DNA from: Chitinophaga pinensis
GTDB taxonomy: Bacteria > Planctomycetota > Phycisphaerae > Phycisphaerales > SM1A02
DNA: 11,430 nucleotides
Direction: 5' to 3'
Assembly: GCA_943329105.2 (NCBI GenBank)
Contig: CALQCP020000050.1
Coordinates: 1 to 11,430 of the forward strand
Shown here: one piece after another, positions 1 through 6,431 of the stretch
Numbering within the stretch: position 1 is the first letter of the stretch
Layout of the letters: each line of letters begins with the position of its first letter
Position numbers and translations under genes: made by a program
The notes under the pieces: generated by a model
Database searches by the model: none
What the model saw: only the letters and a program-made list of their open reading frames with translations
Told to the model about the DNA's origin: nothing

Positions 1-1676
1 AAATAAGAACCGTTGAACCAGTAGTACGCACGTTGCCCGTGAATATCTGACAATGCGTCCGCTTCGCCAATACTTGCAGCGATAGCAAAGCCGTTCTCGG
101 ACCATTTGCCGTCAGCGCTCCGGCCGATCACGGGTCGATGCACCAACTTCGCATTGCGCAATTCCAGTGCAAGAACGCTGCGCCGCAACATGTTGGCGTG
201 CGGTGATCCGGGAATACTCATCGGATTGTCGCTGGTGATGACGGCAAATGTGCTGGACCCCAGTTCACGCTGAATCTGTGCCATGGTTTCCGCGGAGACG
301 GGCTCGCTGAGCGGCACCGTCGGGCCACCCGGAAATTCCAACACCGCTGAGGCGTAATGGTGGTCAATCTCTGCAGCGTGTTCAGCCTGTGCTACTCGGG
401 TGTGCGGCGTTGCTTCAAGTAAGGCGGCCACTTCGGTTTCCGCGTGGGTGAGGCTGGCACCAATCCGTTGCAGCGCTTCGGCGCGTGAGACATCATTGCC
501 GCGCGAATCAGTGGCAGCGTCAAGTGCGCGCGCGGTCTCACGAAGGCGTGCCCGAATCACATGGCTCGCTTCTTGAGACATGGCGTCGCGCGCATATGCG
601 CTGATACGCGCGCGTGCCGAAGCGCCCTGCGCCGCACGATCTGCAAATTCGCGGGCAGCCCGCGCGCTGACTTCTGTGGATAGCGAGCGAATCGCAAGGG
701 CACACGCAAACGACGCAATCGCTCCAAGCAGCAAGATGATGGTGTTGGCGCGATGATGGTGGCTATCAATCCATCCGCTGGTTGGGCGTAGTTGCACCGT
801 CCACAGCAGTCCAGCGGTTCCAAAGGTGCACTCCGCCGGAGGCTCAAGAATGGCCACTCCCTGCGCCGAACTTTCGATGATGACCCGTTCACTTCCTGGG
901 CCGCTGATGTTGACCGTGAGCGCAAGGTCAGGTGCAATTCCAGCGCTGATGGGCTGCACAAGGGCGGTGGCATCCACCATCGCCACCAATACGCGACCGC
1001 CTGATGCCGGCGTGGCCATCAGGACATGTGTCCCATGTGCAGTCATTGCTCGGTCGCCCGCGCGCGCCGCTGTGGCAATGCTGCCGAGGTTGGATTTCAG
1101 TCGCTCAGCCTGCTCCGGCGGAACGGCTGAGCCGGGATCAATCTCGCCCTTGGAATTCAGTAGTGCCAGCGCCATTGTTCCACGAAAGTCAATCGTCAAT
1201 GTGCGTGCGGCCGCGAGCCACTCATCGGTGGGCGCGGCGCCAGATCGTGCACCCAGTTGCGCCGCCGCAGCAAGTCGATCATCCACCGACGCATGAAGCG
1301 CGGCAGCGATCGCTTCCTGACTGCCCGTGAGGTCAGTGCGTCCCACATCACTCTCGTTCACTTCGGCATACATCCAGAACGTCAGTACGAACGCCATCAG
1401 CGCTGAGAATGAGAGCCCCGAAAGAAAGGGCAGCAAGGCGCTTCGCTTGCGAGCCATAGAACCCGCCAGCCCTAAGAGGCCACCGGTAAGAAACAGTGCT
1501 GCATTGGCCATCGGGCTCACCGACCGAATCACCTGGTCCACACCTGGGTAGTCGATCATGCGGTGCTGTGGCATCAAGCGTGCCATCACCGCAACGCCAA
1601 ACAGTCCACCGGCCAATCCACCGATCAATATCCAACGCGATCCCGCGGCGCGATCAGCAGCGGGACGCGGGTTCAT
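1..1676 (-). CDS. Membrane sensor-like protein with C-terminal DUF3293-type domain (partial, 3' end off window)
   Basis: An open frame of 558 codons runs from the ATG at 1676 to the window edge with no stop. Four hydrophobic segments are visible at about residues 14-33, 57-74, 82-103 and 311-331. The basic stretch ARKRSA after the second segment agrees with an N-in topology, leaving residues 104-308 as one extracytoplasmic domain, a layout like CHASE-type sensors, though I see no specific family motif. Residues 332-430 are Ala/Arg/Glu-rich and probably helical, cytoplasmic. From about residue 438 the sequence resembles DUF3293, a family of unknown function: FAVITSDNP at 477-485, an N near 495, PVIGRSADGKWSE at 515-527 and GQRAYYW at 547-553. 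No histidine kinase, GGDEF or PAS motif is seen before the edge. The start overlaps the prfB stop (ATGA) and has GAGGAAG 7 nt upstream, so the two genes are probably co-transcribed and translationally coupled. Because DUF3293 is nearly complete, the gene probably ends shortly beyond the window. Confidence 0.8.
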   Translation of the reverse strand, partial: MNPRPAADRAAGSRWILIGGLAGGLFGVAVMARLMPQHRMIDYPGVDQVIRSVSPMANAALFLTGGLLGLAGSMARKRSALLPFLSGLSFSALMAFVLTFWMYAEVNESDVGRTDLTGSQEAIAAALHASVDDRLAAAAQLGARSGAAPTDEWLAAARTLTIDFRGTMALALLNSKGEIDPGSAVPPEQAERLKSNLGSIATAARAGDRAMTAHGTHVLMATPASGGRVLVAMVDATALVQPISAGIAPDLALTVNISGPGSERVIIESSAQGVAILEPPAECTFGTAGLLWTVQLRPTSGWIDSHHHRANTIILLLGAIASFACALAIRSLSTEVSARAAREFADRAAQGASARARISAYARDAMSQEASHVIRARLRETARALDAATDSRGNDVSRAEALQRIGASLTHAETEVAALLEATPHTRVAQAEHAAEIDHHYASAVLEFPGGPTVPLSEPVSAETMAQIQRELGSSTFAVITSDNPMSIPGSPHANMLRRSVLALELRNAKLVHRPVIGRSADGKWSENGFAIAASIGEADALSDIHGQRAYYWFNGSY

Positions 1677-2792
1677 ACAGGTGCTTCCTCACGCTCAGCG
1701 CGGCGGCGCTTCAATTCCGCGTCAATGAAGCCGCCGATGTCGCCATCCAAGACCCGCTGCGGGATCATCATTTCAAAGCCAGTTCGGTGGTCTTTGACAC
1801 GGTTGTCATAGAACACATAGGAACGAATTTGTGTGCCCCAGCCCCGGTCAACCTTGCCGCCCACTGCGGCGTCCAATTCAGCTTGACGACGCTCTTCTTC
1901 CAGTGCTTCCAGCTTGGAACGCATCACCGCTAGCGCTTGCGCCTTGTTCTGCAATTGATCGCGGAAGGTACTGGCCACCACCTGTAAACCAGTAGGAATA
2001 TGCGTCACGCGGATGGCACTTGCCACTTTGTTGACGTTCTGCCCACCCGGACCACTGGCGCGGACGAAGGCAATGATTTCCAGATCCTTATCCGGAATGG
2101 TCAGTCCGTTGTCTTCAAACTCCGGAGTGACGTCCAGTGTTGCAAAGCTGGTCTGTCGTTTGCCTTCAGCATTGAACGGGCTGACGCGTGCCAAACGGTG
2201 CGTGCCACGTTCGCAGTTCATATACCCGTAGACGAACGGACCGCTGAGGCGATACACCACTTCGGCAAGCCCCACTTCACTTCCGGGAAGTCGGTGCATC
2301 TCTTCCACTTTGAAGCCCATGGTGTTCCACCAGTACAGGTACATGCGTTCCAGCATCTCGGCCCAATCATTGGCCTCGGTGCCACCCACGCCAGCCTGAA
2401 TGGTGATGAAGCAGTTGCGATGGTCGTGCTTCTCAGAGAGCAGACTCTGCGCCTCCACTTTGTCCATGTCCGCAACCATCTGGTGGATTGATTCATCCAC
2501 CTCGGCAAGGAGTTCGGCATCGTTGCCTTCCTTGGCCATTTCATAGCCGACGGTGGCGTCTTCAAATTTGCGCATCACCACCTCGAGCGGCTCAATCTGC
2601 GCGCGCACGATTTTCAGTTGATCGATGGTTTTCTGTGCCGAACGTTGGTCACCCCAGAATTCCGGGGATTCCATCTTGGCTGTCAGTCGTTCACGCTCGA
2701 GGACCTTTGTTGGGTAGTTAAAGAGAGTCGCGGATGGTTGTGATCCGCGCCTCAAGGTCGCTTAGTACAGGTTGGTGGGCGTCGTAGTGCAT
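1673..2792 (-). CDS. prfB: Peptide chain release factor 2 (RF2), expressed through a +1 programmed frameshift
   Basis: RF2 ends translation at UGA and UAA codons on the ribosome. The main frame shows the SPF anticodon-like motif (ARVSPFNAEGKRQTS), the catalytic GGQ loop (SGPGGQNVNK) and the RF2-type ending QIRSYVFYDNRVKDHRTG. Nothing resembling the RF2 N-terminus precedes the main frame in that frame. It is in the adjacent frame: an ATG at 2792 opens 24 codons (MHYDAHQPVLSDLEARITTI and on) ending CTT TAA C; slipping one base forward on CTT gives L-N-Y-P-T-K and joins the main frame. The total is 24 + 348 = 372 residues, close to the 365 of E. coli RF2, and the shift point (codon 24/25) matches the E. 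coli position (25/26). No Shine-Dalgarno sequence precedes 2792; a TACACT hexamer lies 7 nt upstream. The stop overlaps the next gene's ATG. A start at the internal ATG at 2755 would lose the conserved N-terminal helix and is unlikely. Confidence 0.95.
2717..2723 (-). promoter_or_regulatory. RF2 +1 programmed ribosomal frameshift site, CTT TAA C
   Basis: On the minus strand CTT (codon 24 of the upstream frame) is followed by TAA and then C; moving one base forward turns TAA C into AAC and enters the RF2 frame. The known site is CUU UGA C with an AGGGGG-like Shine-Dalgarno sequence just upstream that stimulates slipping. Here the stop is UAA, and the preceding bases CGCGACTCT contain no Shine-Dalgarno-like run. 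The position and the slippery CUU are as expected for the family. Confidence 0.88.
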
Positions 2793-2798
2793 TTGGGG

Positions 2799-2804
2799 AG
2801 TGTA
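2799..2804 (-). promoter_or_regulatory. Putative -10 element of a leaderless prfB promoter (TACACT)
   Basis: TACACT on the minus strand matches TATAAT at 4 of 6 bases, and its last T lies 7 nt from the A of the prfB ATG, so the transcript would begin at or next to the start codon. No convincing -35 is seen. No Shine-Dalgarno sequence lies between this element and the ATG. Confidence 0.45.
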
Positions 2805-2808
2805 CGCC

Positions 2809-2837
2809 TTGAGCGAGCAGCATTTGTGCGCTATAGG
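2809..2837 (+). promoter_or_regulatory. Putative sigma-70-type promoter of the aminotransferase gene
   Basis: TTGAGC (2809-2814) and TATAGG (2832-2837) are separated by exactly 17 bp; each matches the consensus at 4 of 6 bases. Transcription would start near 2844, leaving a leader of about 0-6 nt before the ATG at 2849, too short for a Shine-Dalgarno sequence, and none is seen. It lies back to back with the prfB -10 in a 56-bp intergenic region. Confidence 0.45.
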
Positions 2838-2848
2838 ATGTTGGTCTT

Positions 2849-4072
2849 ATGAAGGTTTCCTCGCGCGTTCACCGTATGAAAGAGAGTTCCACCCTGGCTG
2901 TCGCTGCTCGTGCAGCGGCTCTGAAGAAGGAGGGCGCTGATGTAGTTGCCTTCGGAACCGGGGAACCGGATTTCGATACGCCCAACAACATTAAAGAGGC
3001 TGCCATTGAAGGCCTCCGCGCGGGATTGACTAAGTATGTGGCCACTCCTGGCACCATCGAGGCGCGAAACGCGGTCGCAGGGAAACTGCGTAGCGAGAAC
3101 GGCATCCCGTGCAAAGCCGAACACATTTCGATTACCGCCGGTGCCAAGCACGCGCTGTACTTGGTTCTGCAGACGCTCATCGATCCAGGCGACGAAGTCG
3201 TTCTGCCAACGCCAGCATGGGTGAGCTACCGCCCGCTCATTGAACTTGCTGGTGGACGATGCGTTGAAGTAGCAGGCGCCATGGAGCGCGGATTCAAAGT
3301 GCTCCCTGAAGAACTGGCCGCCGCCATGACGCCGCGCACGGTGGCAGTGATCCTCAATAGTCCATCCAATCCGTGCGGAATCACCTACACGCCCGATGAA
3401 ATTCGCGCCCTCTGTGAGGTGATCGCGCGTCATCCCAGCGCGGTGTTAGTGAGTGATGAGATTTACGAGAAACTGGTGTATCCGGAAATTCAGCCCGGCT
3501 TGCAGCATTTCTCGCCTGGCAGCCTGCCCGCGATGGCTGAACGCACCATCACCCTCAACGGAATGAGCAAGGCTTTCGCGATGACCGGTTGGCGCATCGG
3601 TTACGTGTGTGCGCCTGGAAGCAGTGGGTTCATTCAAGAGCTCATCAAGTTGCAGGGGCAGATGACCAACAACATTCCGGCGTTCTTTATGCCGGCGATC
3701 GTGGAGGCATTGTCTCCGCGCAGCACCGCGCAGGTTGAGGAAATGCGCGTCGCCTTTGCGCAGCGCGCGGCAGTTGTTGATGAACTGGTGCGCGCCATAC
3801 CGCGCTTCCGGTCGGTGCGTTCCACGGGTGCGTTCTATTCGTTCCCATCGATCGCCGCCTGCAAGGGTTTGACATCGGCAGGCGGACGCGTCATCACCGA
3901 TGCGCAGAGCTTTGCTGAGGCGCTCCTGTTGGAAGCGCATGTAGCGTTGGTTCCGGGTGGCGACTTTGGAGACTGCGCCGCCGATCACATTCGCATTACC
4001 TTTGCAGCGGAGGAGGCGCTCCTTCGCAAGGGCATGCAGCGCATTTCGGACTTCACAGGAGCCTTGCGATGA
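2849..4072 (+). CDS. Class I/II PLP-dependent aminotransferase, aspartate aminotransferase-like (subgroup Ib type)
   Basis: A 407-residue fold-type I aminotransferase of full length. The family residues are all in place: GTGEPDFDTP at 36-45, N174 in SPSNPCG and D203 and Y206 in VSDEIYEKL (cofactor pyridine ring contacts), K241 in the motif NGMSKAFAMTGWRIGY (Schiff-base lysine), R249 in the same motif (phosphate contact) and R382 in IRITFA (substrate carboxylate). It should swap amino groups between an amino acid such as aspartate and 2-oxoglutarate in the cytoplasm. The exact substrate (aspartate, aromatic, prephenate or alanine) cannot be read from the sequence, so no gene symbol is given. 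The ATG at 2849 fits the usual N-terminus (SSRVHRMKESSTLAVAARAA). It is divergent from prfB and overlaps the next gene by 4 nt. Confidence 0.93.
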   Translation: MKVSSRVHRMKESSTLAVAARAAALKKEGADVVAFGTGEPDFDTPNNIKEAAIEGLRAGLTKYVATPGTIEARNAVAGKLRSENGIPCKAEHISITAGAKHALYLVLQTLIDPGDEVVLPTPAWVSYRPLIELAGGRCVEVAGAMERGFKVLPEELAAAMTPRTVAVILNSPSNPCGITYTPDEIRALCEVIARHPSAVLVSDEIYEKLVYPEIQPGLQHFSPGSLPAMAERTITLNGMSKAFAMTGWRIGYVCAPGSSGFIQELIKLQGQMTNNIPAFFMPAIVEALSPRSTAQVEEMRVAFAQRAAVVDELVRAIPRFRSVRSTGAFYSFPSIAACKGLTSAGGRVITDAQSFAEALLLEAHVALVPGGDFGDCAADHIRITFAAEEALLRKGMQRISDFTGALR

Positions 4073-4425
4073 CCGAAACGGACCCATCATCACTGCAGCA
4101 GATTCTTTCGATGGTTGGTTGGGTCCCCACAGTGATCTTTCCGGCGGCCACGGTTGTCAAGTTGTTTGCTATCGCACGGCGTGGTCGGGCCGATGGCGCC
4201 ACTGCGCTGACGTGGAGCCTGTTTGCCGTTGCCAACGTGTGCCTGTACTTGACGATCGGTGATTGGACGCGGCCGCAGGTGGTCATTTCCACGCTTGGAA
4301 CGGCGGTATTGCAGGTGGTGGTGGTGGCGCTCGCGCTGAAGTTGCGCGCATCGTCATCTGCCTCCGCAGCCACCAGCGCAGTTTCCCCGGCGACAGGTGC
4401 AGCCGGCGACTCAGCAGCCCGATAA
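4069..4425 (+). CDS. Small three-helix membrane protein, PQ-loop/SemiSWEET-like
   Basis: This 118-residue protein has three hydrophobic helices at about 12-35, 45-63 and 70-91, then a low-complexity Ala/Ser tail from residue 94. The order GWVPTVIFPAATVVKLFAIARR, a short basic loop with ADGATALTW, a second helix LFAVANVCLYL and a third helix is the pattern of SemiSWEET half-transporters, which dimerise to carry sugars or other small solutes across the inner membrane. The usual PQ dipeptide in the first helix would be PA here (25-26), so membership is by overall pattern and less certain. It starts inside the aminotransferase stop (ATGA) and has AGGAG 7 nt upstream (4057-4061), so translation is coupled to that gene. 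A transported amino acid or oxo-acid would suit this neighbour, but that is inference. Confidence 0.55.
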   Translation: MTETDPSSLQQILSMVGWVPTVIFPAATVVKLFAIARRGRADGATALTWSLFAVANVCLYLTIGDWTRPQVVISTLGTAVLQVVVVALALKLRASSSASAATSAVSPATGAAGDSAAR

Positions 4426-4457
4426 GAACTTCGAATGTCCTCCGCGGGCGATACTTC

Positions 4458-4486
4458 TTGAGTAGTGCGACTACGCATCGCACAGT
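4458..4486 (+). promoter_or_regulatory. Weak promoter candidate with a 6-bp dyad before the sigma-like gene
   Basis: TTGAGT (4458-4463) and CACAGT (4481-4486) are 17 bp apart; the -10 match is poor (3 of 6). The last T of CACAGT is 7 nt from the ATG at 4493. GTGCGA (4465-4470) and TCGCAC (4478-4483) form a perfect 6-bp inverted repeat around a 7-nt centre, overlapping the -10. It could be an operator or simply a small hairpin. Confidence 0.25.
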
Positions 4487-4492
4487 TTGGGC

Positions 4493-5053
4493 ATGGAACC
4501 GAACAACACGGACGGGTCGATTGGAAATTCAGAGTCGGGTGCGTCACCTGCATCTGGCCGCGAGCAAATCGCACAATTCATGCTGCAAAATGAGTCTGCG
4601 TTGCGGCGAAAGATTGGCGCGGAAGTGGGGCGATCGCCCGGCGTTGACGCAGACGATGTCTTCTCCACCACGCTGCGGCGCGTGGACTACGCGGCGGCGA
4701 AGGGCTCCTTTGCCATGCGAAGCAAGCCAGAGGCGTGGAGCTTTGTGGCTCAGGTAGTAAATCGAGCAGTGGCTCGGCATCGACGTCGCGCGGCGCGATT
4801 TGCAGCCACCGTCGCCAAATTTGCGGGCGTTGCCGAGGCGTGGACGGAGCCGCCGCAGCATGATGAACGCGCCGAACTAGTTGGCATCATGAATGAACTC
4901 ATGCGCACGCGACCACAAGATGCGGAGTTGATCCAGCACCGCCTGCGTGGTCGCAAATGGCGAGAAATTTCCGCTGCAACGGGAGTGTCTGAAGAAGCAC
5001 TCCGGCAGCGGTGGTCGTCTTTAGTTGGTCGACTTAGGTCGCGCCGATCGTGA
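4493..5053 (+). CDS. ECF-type RNA polymerase sigma factor-like protein
   Basis: This 186-residue protein has the two-part layout of ECF (sigma-70 family) factors. A region 2-like part (about 24-105) contains VDADDVFSTTLRRVD, where DADDV corresponds to the usual DAEDl(v/t)Q motif, then EAWSFVAQVVNRAVARHRRR, which matches the W-x-x-x-I-A-x-N helix followed by a basic patch. A region 4-like part (about 126-183) ends in a helix-turn-helix, KWREISAATGVSEEALRQRW. It would direct RNA polymerase to a special promoter set in the cytoplasm. The ATG at 4493 is chosen over an upstream TTG at 4487; neither has a Shine-Dalgarno sequence. It follows the SemiSWEET-like gene by 67 nt. No anti-sigma gene lies beside it; the next gene is convergent nuoB, overlapping by 20 nt. 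A DNA-binding regulator with a degenerate sigma fold is the main alternative. Confidence 0.72.
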   Translation: MEPNNTDGSIGNSESGASPASGREQIAQFMLQNESALRRKIGAEVGRSPGVDADDVFSTTLRRVDYAAAKGSFAMRSKPEAWSFVAQVVNRAVARHRRRAARFAATVAKFAGVAEAWTEPPQHDERAELVGIMNELMRTRPQDAELIQHRLRGRKWREISAATGVSEEALRQRWSSLVGRLRSRRS

Positions 5054-5603
5054 CAGGCGCAGGCTGCACGCGCGGGCGATAGTTGGGCTGCAGCGCGATC
5101 TGCAGAGGCAGTCGCTTGCCGTTTGGGTCGCGCGGAATTTGATCGTTGTCGATCACGCGCTGGATGGCCATGATGCCCTCAATGAGCATCTCTGGTCGTG
5201 GCGGGCAGCCTGGAATGTAGACATCAACTGGCAAGTACTGATCGACGCCCTGAACCACGGCGTAGGTATCGAACACACCACCGGTGCTCGCGCAGGCGCC
5301 CATGGAGATCACCCACTTCGGTTCCGCCATCTGCATGTAAATCCGCTGCAAGACGGGCAGGGTCTTCACGCTGACGCGACCAGCAACGATCATCAAGTCG
5401 CACTGGCGCGGGCTGAAGCGCATCACTTCGGCGCCGAAGCGCGCGAGGTCAAATCGACTGCAAGCCGTGGCCATCAGTTCAATGCCGCAACACGCGGTAG
5501 CAAATGGCATGGGCCAAACGCTGGAGCGGCGGGACCAATTCACCACGCGCTGTAACTGGGTGGTGAGAATGCTGTCGACGGGGAGTGCTGCTTCGATGCC
5601 CAT
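5034..5603 (-). CDS. nuoB: NADH-quinone oxidoreductase subunit B (complex I, N2 cluster subunit)
   Basis: NuoB is a peripheral-arm subunit of respiratory complex I and holds the N2 [4Fe-4S] cluster that passes electrons to quinone. All four cluster ligands are present: the tandem pair C38-C39 in FATACCGIELMA, C104 in SMGACASTGG and C133 in PGCPPRPE. The 189-residue length is in the normal range (about 160-220). The ATG at 5603 gives an N-terminus with the usual QRVVNWSRRSSVWPMPF lead-in. In many bacteria nuoB sits between nuoA and nuoC; here neither is adjacent: upstream on the same strand is a putative lipoprotein gene, and downstream is the convergent sigma-like gene, whose last 20 nt overlap the nuoB end. 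It probably has its own promoter (TATCAT at 5617-5622). Confidence 0.96.
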   Translation of the reverse strand: MGIEAALPVDSILTTQLQRVVNWSRRSSVWPMPFATACCGIELMATACSRFDLARFGAEVMRFSPRQCDLMIVAGRVSVKTLPVLQRIYMQMAEPKWVISMGACASTGGVFDTYAVVQGVDQYLPVDVYIPGCPPRPEMLIEGIMAIQRVIDNDQIPRDPNGKRLPLQIALQPNYRPRVQPAPVTIGAT

Positions 5604-5616
5604 AGGTAGGTCGGAA

Positions 5617-5622
5617 ATGATA
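5617..5622 (-). promoter_or_regulatory. Putative -10 element for nuoB (TATCAT)
   Basis: TATCAT on the minus strand matches TATAAT at 5 of 6 bases and lies in the 69-nt gap between the upstream lipoprotein stop and the nuoB ATG. Transcription would begin near 5610, leaving a leader of about 6 nt. No -35 is evident, and no Shine-Dalgarno sequence is seen before the ATG. Confidence 0.4.
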
Positions 5623-5672
5623 GGCGGGAAAGGGCGGGGCGTTTGCTGCGGTTGCCGCTGTAAATCCGGCTT

Positions 5673-6044
5673 TTACTGAGGCGGCAGCTTCGTTGGGAGC
5701 GGCTGTGGCGCCGGGCGCGTGTTTTTCTGCAGTGTGGTGCCCGTGTAACGGTTCGGCACCTTCTCGGTGGGTTTTGGTTCTGACCAGACGCTCTCACCCT
5801 TTTCGATGTTGGGTTCCTGCACGTCGTAATTGTCGGCCCCGCCACCGCCGGAGGTTCCCACCACATGGCGGTAGCAGCCCGTGGGCGCCATGGCCAAGGC
5901 AGCCAGGGTTGCCATGCCAGCCCAAGCCATCATGCGCGTGGCGCGCGGGGCGCGAAGCGATGCAGATGGTTGCATGGGGTTCATTGGTTTGATGGTCGTC
6001 ATGGTCGTCATGAGTTTCATCCGATTCATGGCCGTAAATCGCAT
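5673..6044 (-). CDS. Putative small lipoprotein of unknown function
   Basis: I do not recognise this protein. From the ATG at 6044 it has 123 residues: a Met-rich, basic N-terminal stretch of about 38 residues, a hydrophobic segment MMAWAGMATLAALAMAPTGC whose final Cys (residue 57) is a plausible lipidation site with a non-ideal lipobox (PTGC), then a short polar part with GGGGADNYDVQEP and a Pro-rich tail. It would be anchored to the membrane outside the cytoplasm. The start is uncertain: 6044 is 4 nt after the STAS stop with a weak GGGAAG at 7 nt, but gives a very long n-region; ATGs at 5975 or 5933 would give more normal signal peptides; an in-frame ATG at 6071 overlaps the STAS gene. The region from 6009 back to 5993 contains a 9-bp duplication (GGTCGTCAT twice on the plus strand). 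Confidence 0.6.
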   Translation of the reverse strand: MRFTAMNRMKLMTTMTTIKPMNPMQPSASLRAPRATRMMAWAGMATLAALAMAPTGCYRHVVGTSGGGGADNYDVQEPNIEKGESVWSEPKPTEKVPNRYTGTTLQKNTRPAPQPLPTKLPPQ

Positions 6045-6048
6045 CGAT

Positions 6049-6420
6049 CTACTTCCCGATGGCCGAGTCAAACTCTTGCCGCGTGGACAGGATGTTGAAG
6101 AGCCGTTCGATTCGCATCAAGCGAAAGAGATCAAGGAGGTGGCGGTTCAGTCCAAAGACGGCGGGCTTCAAGCCAGCCTTCTCCGCGCAGTTACGCAGGT
6201 CCACACACATGCCGAGCCCCAAACTGGTGACGAGCGACACGTGTGACAAGTCAAGAATGAAGTAACGCCCGCGCGTTGCTTTGCTGAACTCAGCGAGCAC
6301 TTGCTCACGAATCAACGGGGCTTCATTTTGCCCCACGCTGGGCGTGATGATCTTGGCCACGAGGCAGCCGCCTGGGTGCGTGAATTCAACGTAATCCATC
6401 TTGGCATCTTTCGAGGACAT
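6049..6420 (-). CDS. STAS-domain protein (anti-sigma factor antagonist-like)
   Basis: This 123-residue protein consists essentially of one STAS domain, as in SpoIIAA/RsbV-type anti-anti-sigma factors, cytoplasmic proteins that bind anti-sigma kinases when unphosphorylated. The core motif is FILDLSHVSLVTSLGLGMCV at 54-73, corresponding to the usual hhhDLSxVxFhDSSGLGxLh. The DSSG part reads T65-S66-L67-G68: Asp is replaced by Thr and one Ser by Leu, so only S66 remains as a possible phosphorylation site. The later part, GLKPAVFGLNRHLLDLFRLMRIERLFNI (84 onward), matches the STAS C-terminal helix region. It follows the YihY gene by 11 nt and precedes the lipoprotein by 4 nt. No serine kinase or phosphatase is adjacent, and the sigma-like gene at 4493 is on the other strand. 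A TAGACT hexamer ends 9 nt before its ATG, so it may also have its own leaderless transcript. Confidence 0.85.
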   Translation of the reverse strand: MSSKDAKMDYVEFTHPGGCLVAKIITPSVGQNEAPLIREQVLAEFSKATRGRYFILDLSHVSLVTSLGLGMCVDLRNCAEKAGLKPAVFGLNRHLLDLFRLMRIERLFNILSTRQEFDSAIGK

Positions 6421-6431
6421 GAATTTGCAGT

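Noticed and set aside
557..1635. Several 70-156 codon open frames on both strands at the left end
   Set aside because: They lie in other frames of the single long minus-strand gene that starts at 1676 and show no domain or start signals.
1..1676. Left-edge gene as a sensor histidine kinase or diguanylate cyclase
   Set aside because: No H-box, N-box, GGDEF or PAS motif appears in the 227 residues after the last membrane helix; the sequence there resembles DUF3293 instead.
1673..2755. prfB starting at the in-frame ATG at 2755 without a frameshift
   Set aside because: That start reads MRRGSQPSATLF, unrelated to RF2 N-termini, while the other frame supplies a typical leader ending in CTT TAA C at the expected position.
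5637..5672. Hairpin GCGG-CAA-CCGC after the lipoprotein gene as a terminator
   Set aside because: The stem is only 4 bp and there is no T-run after it.
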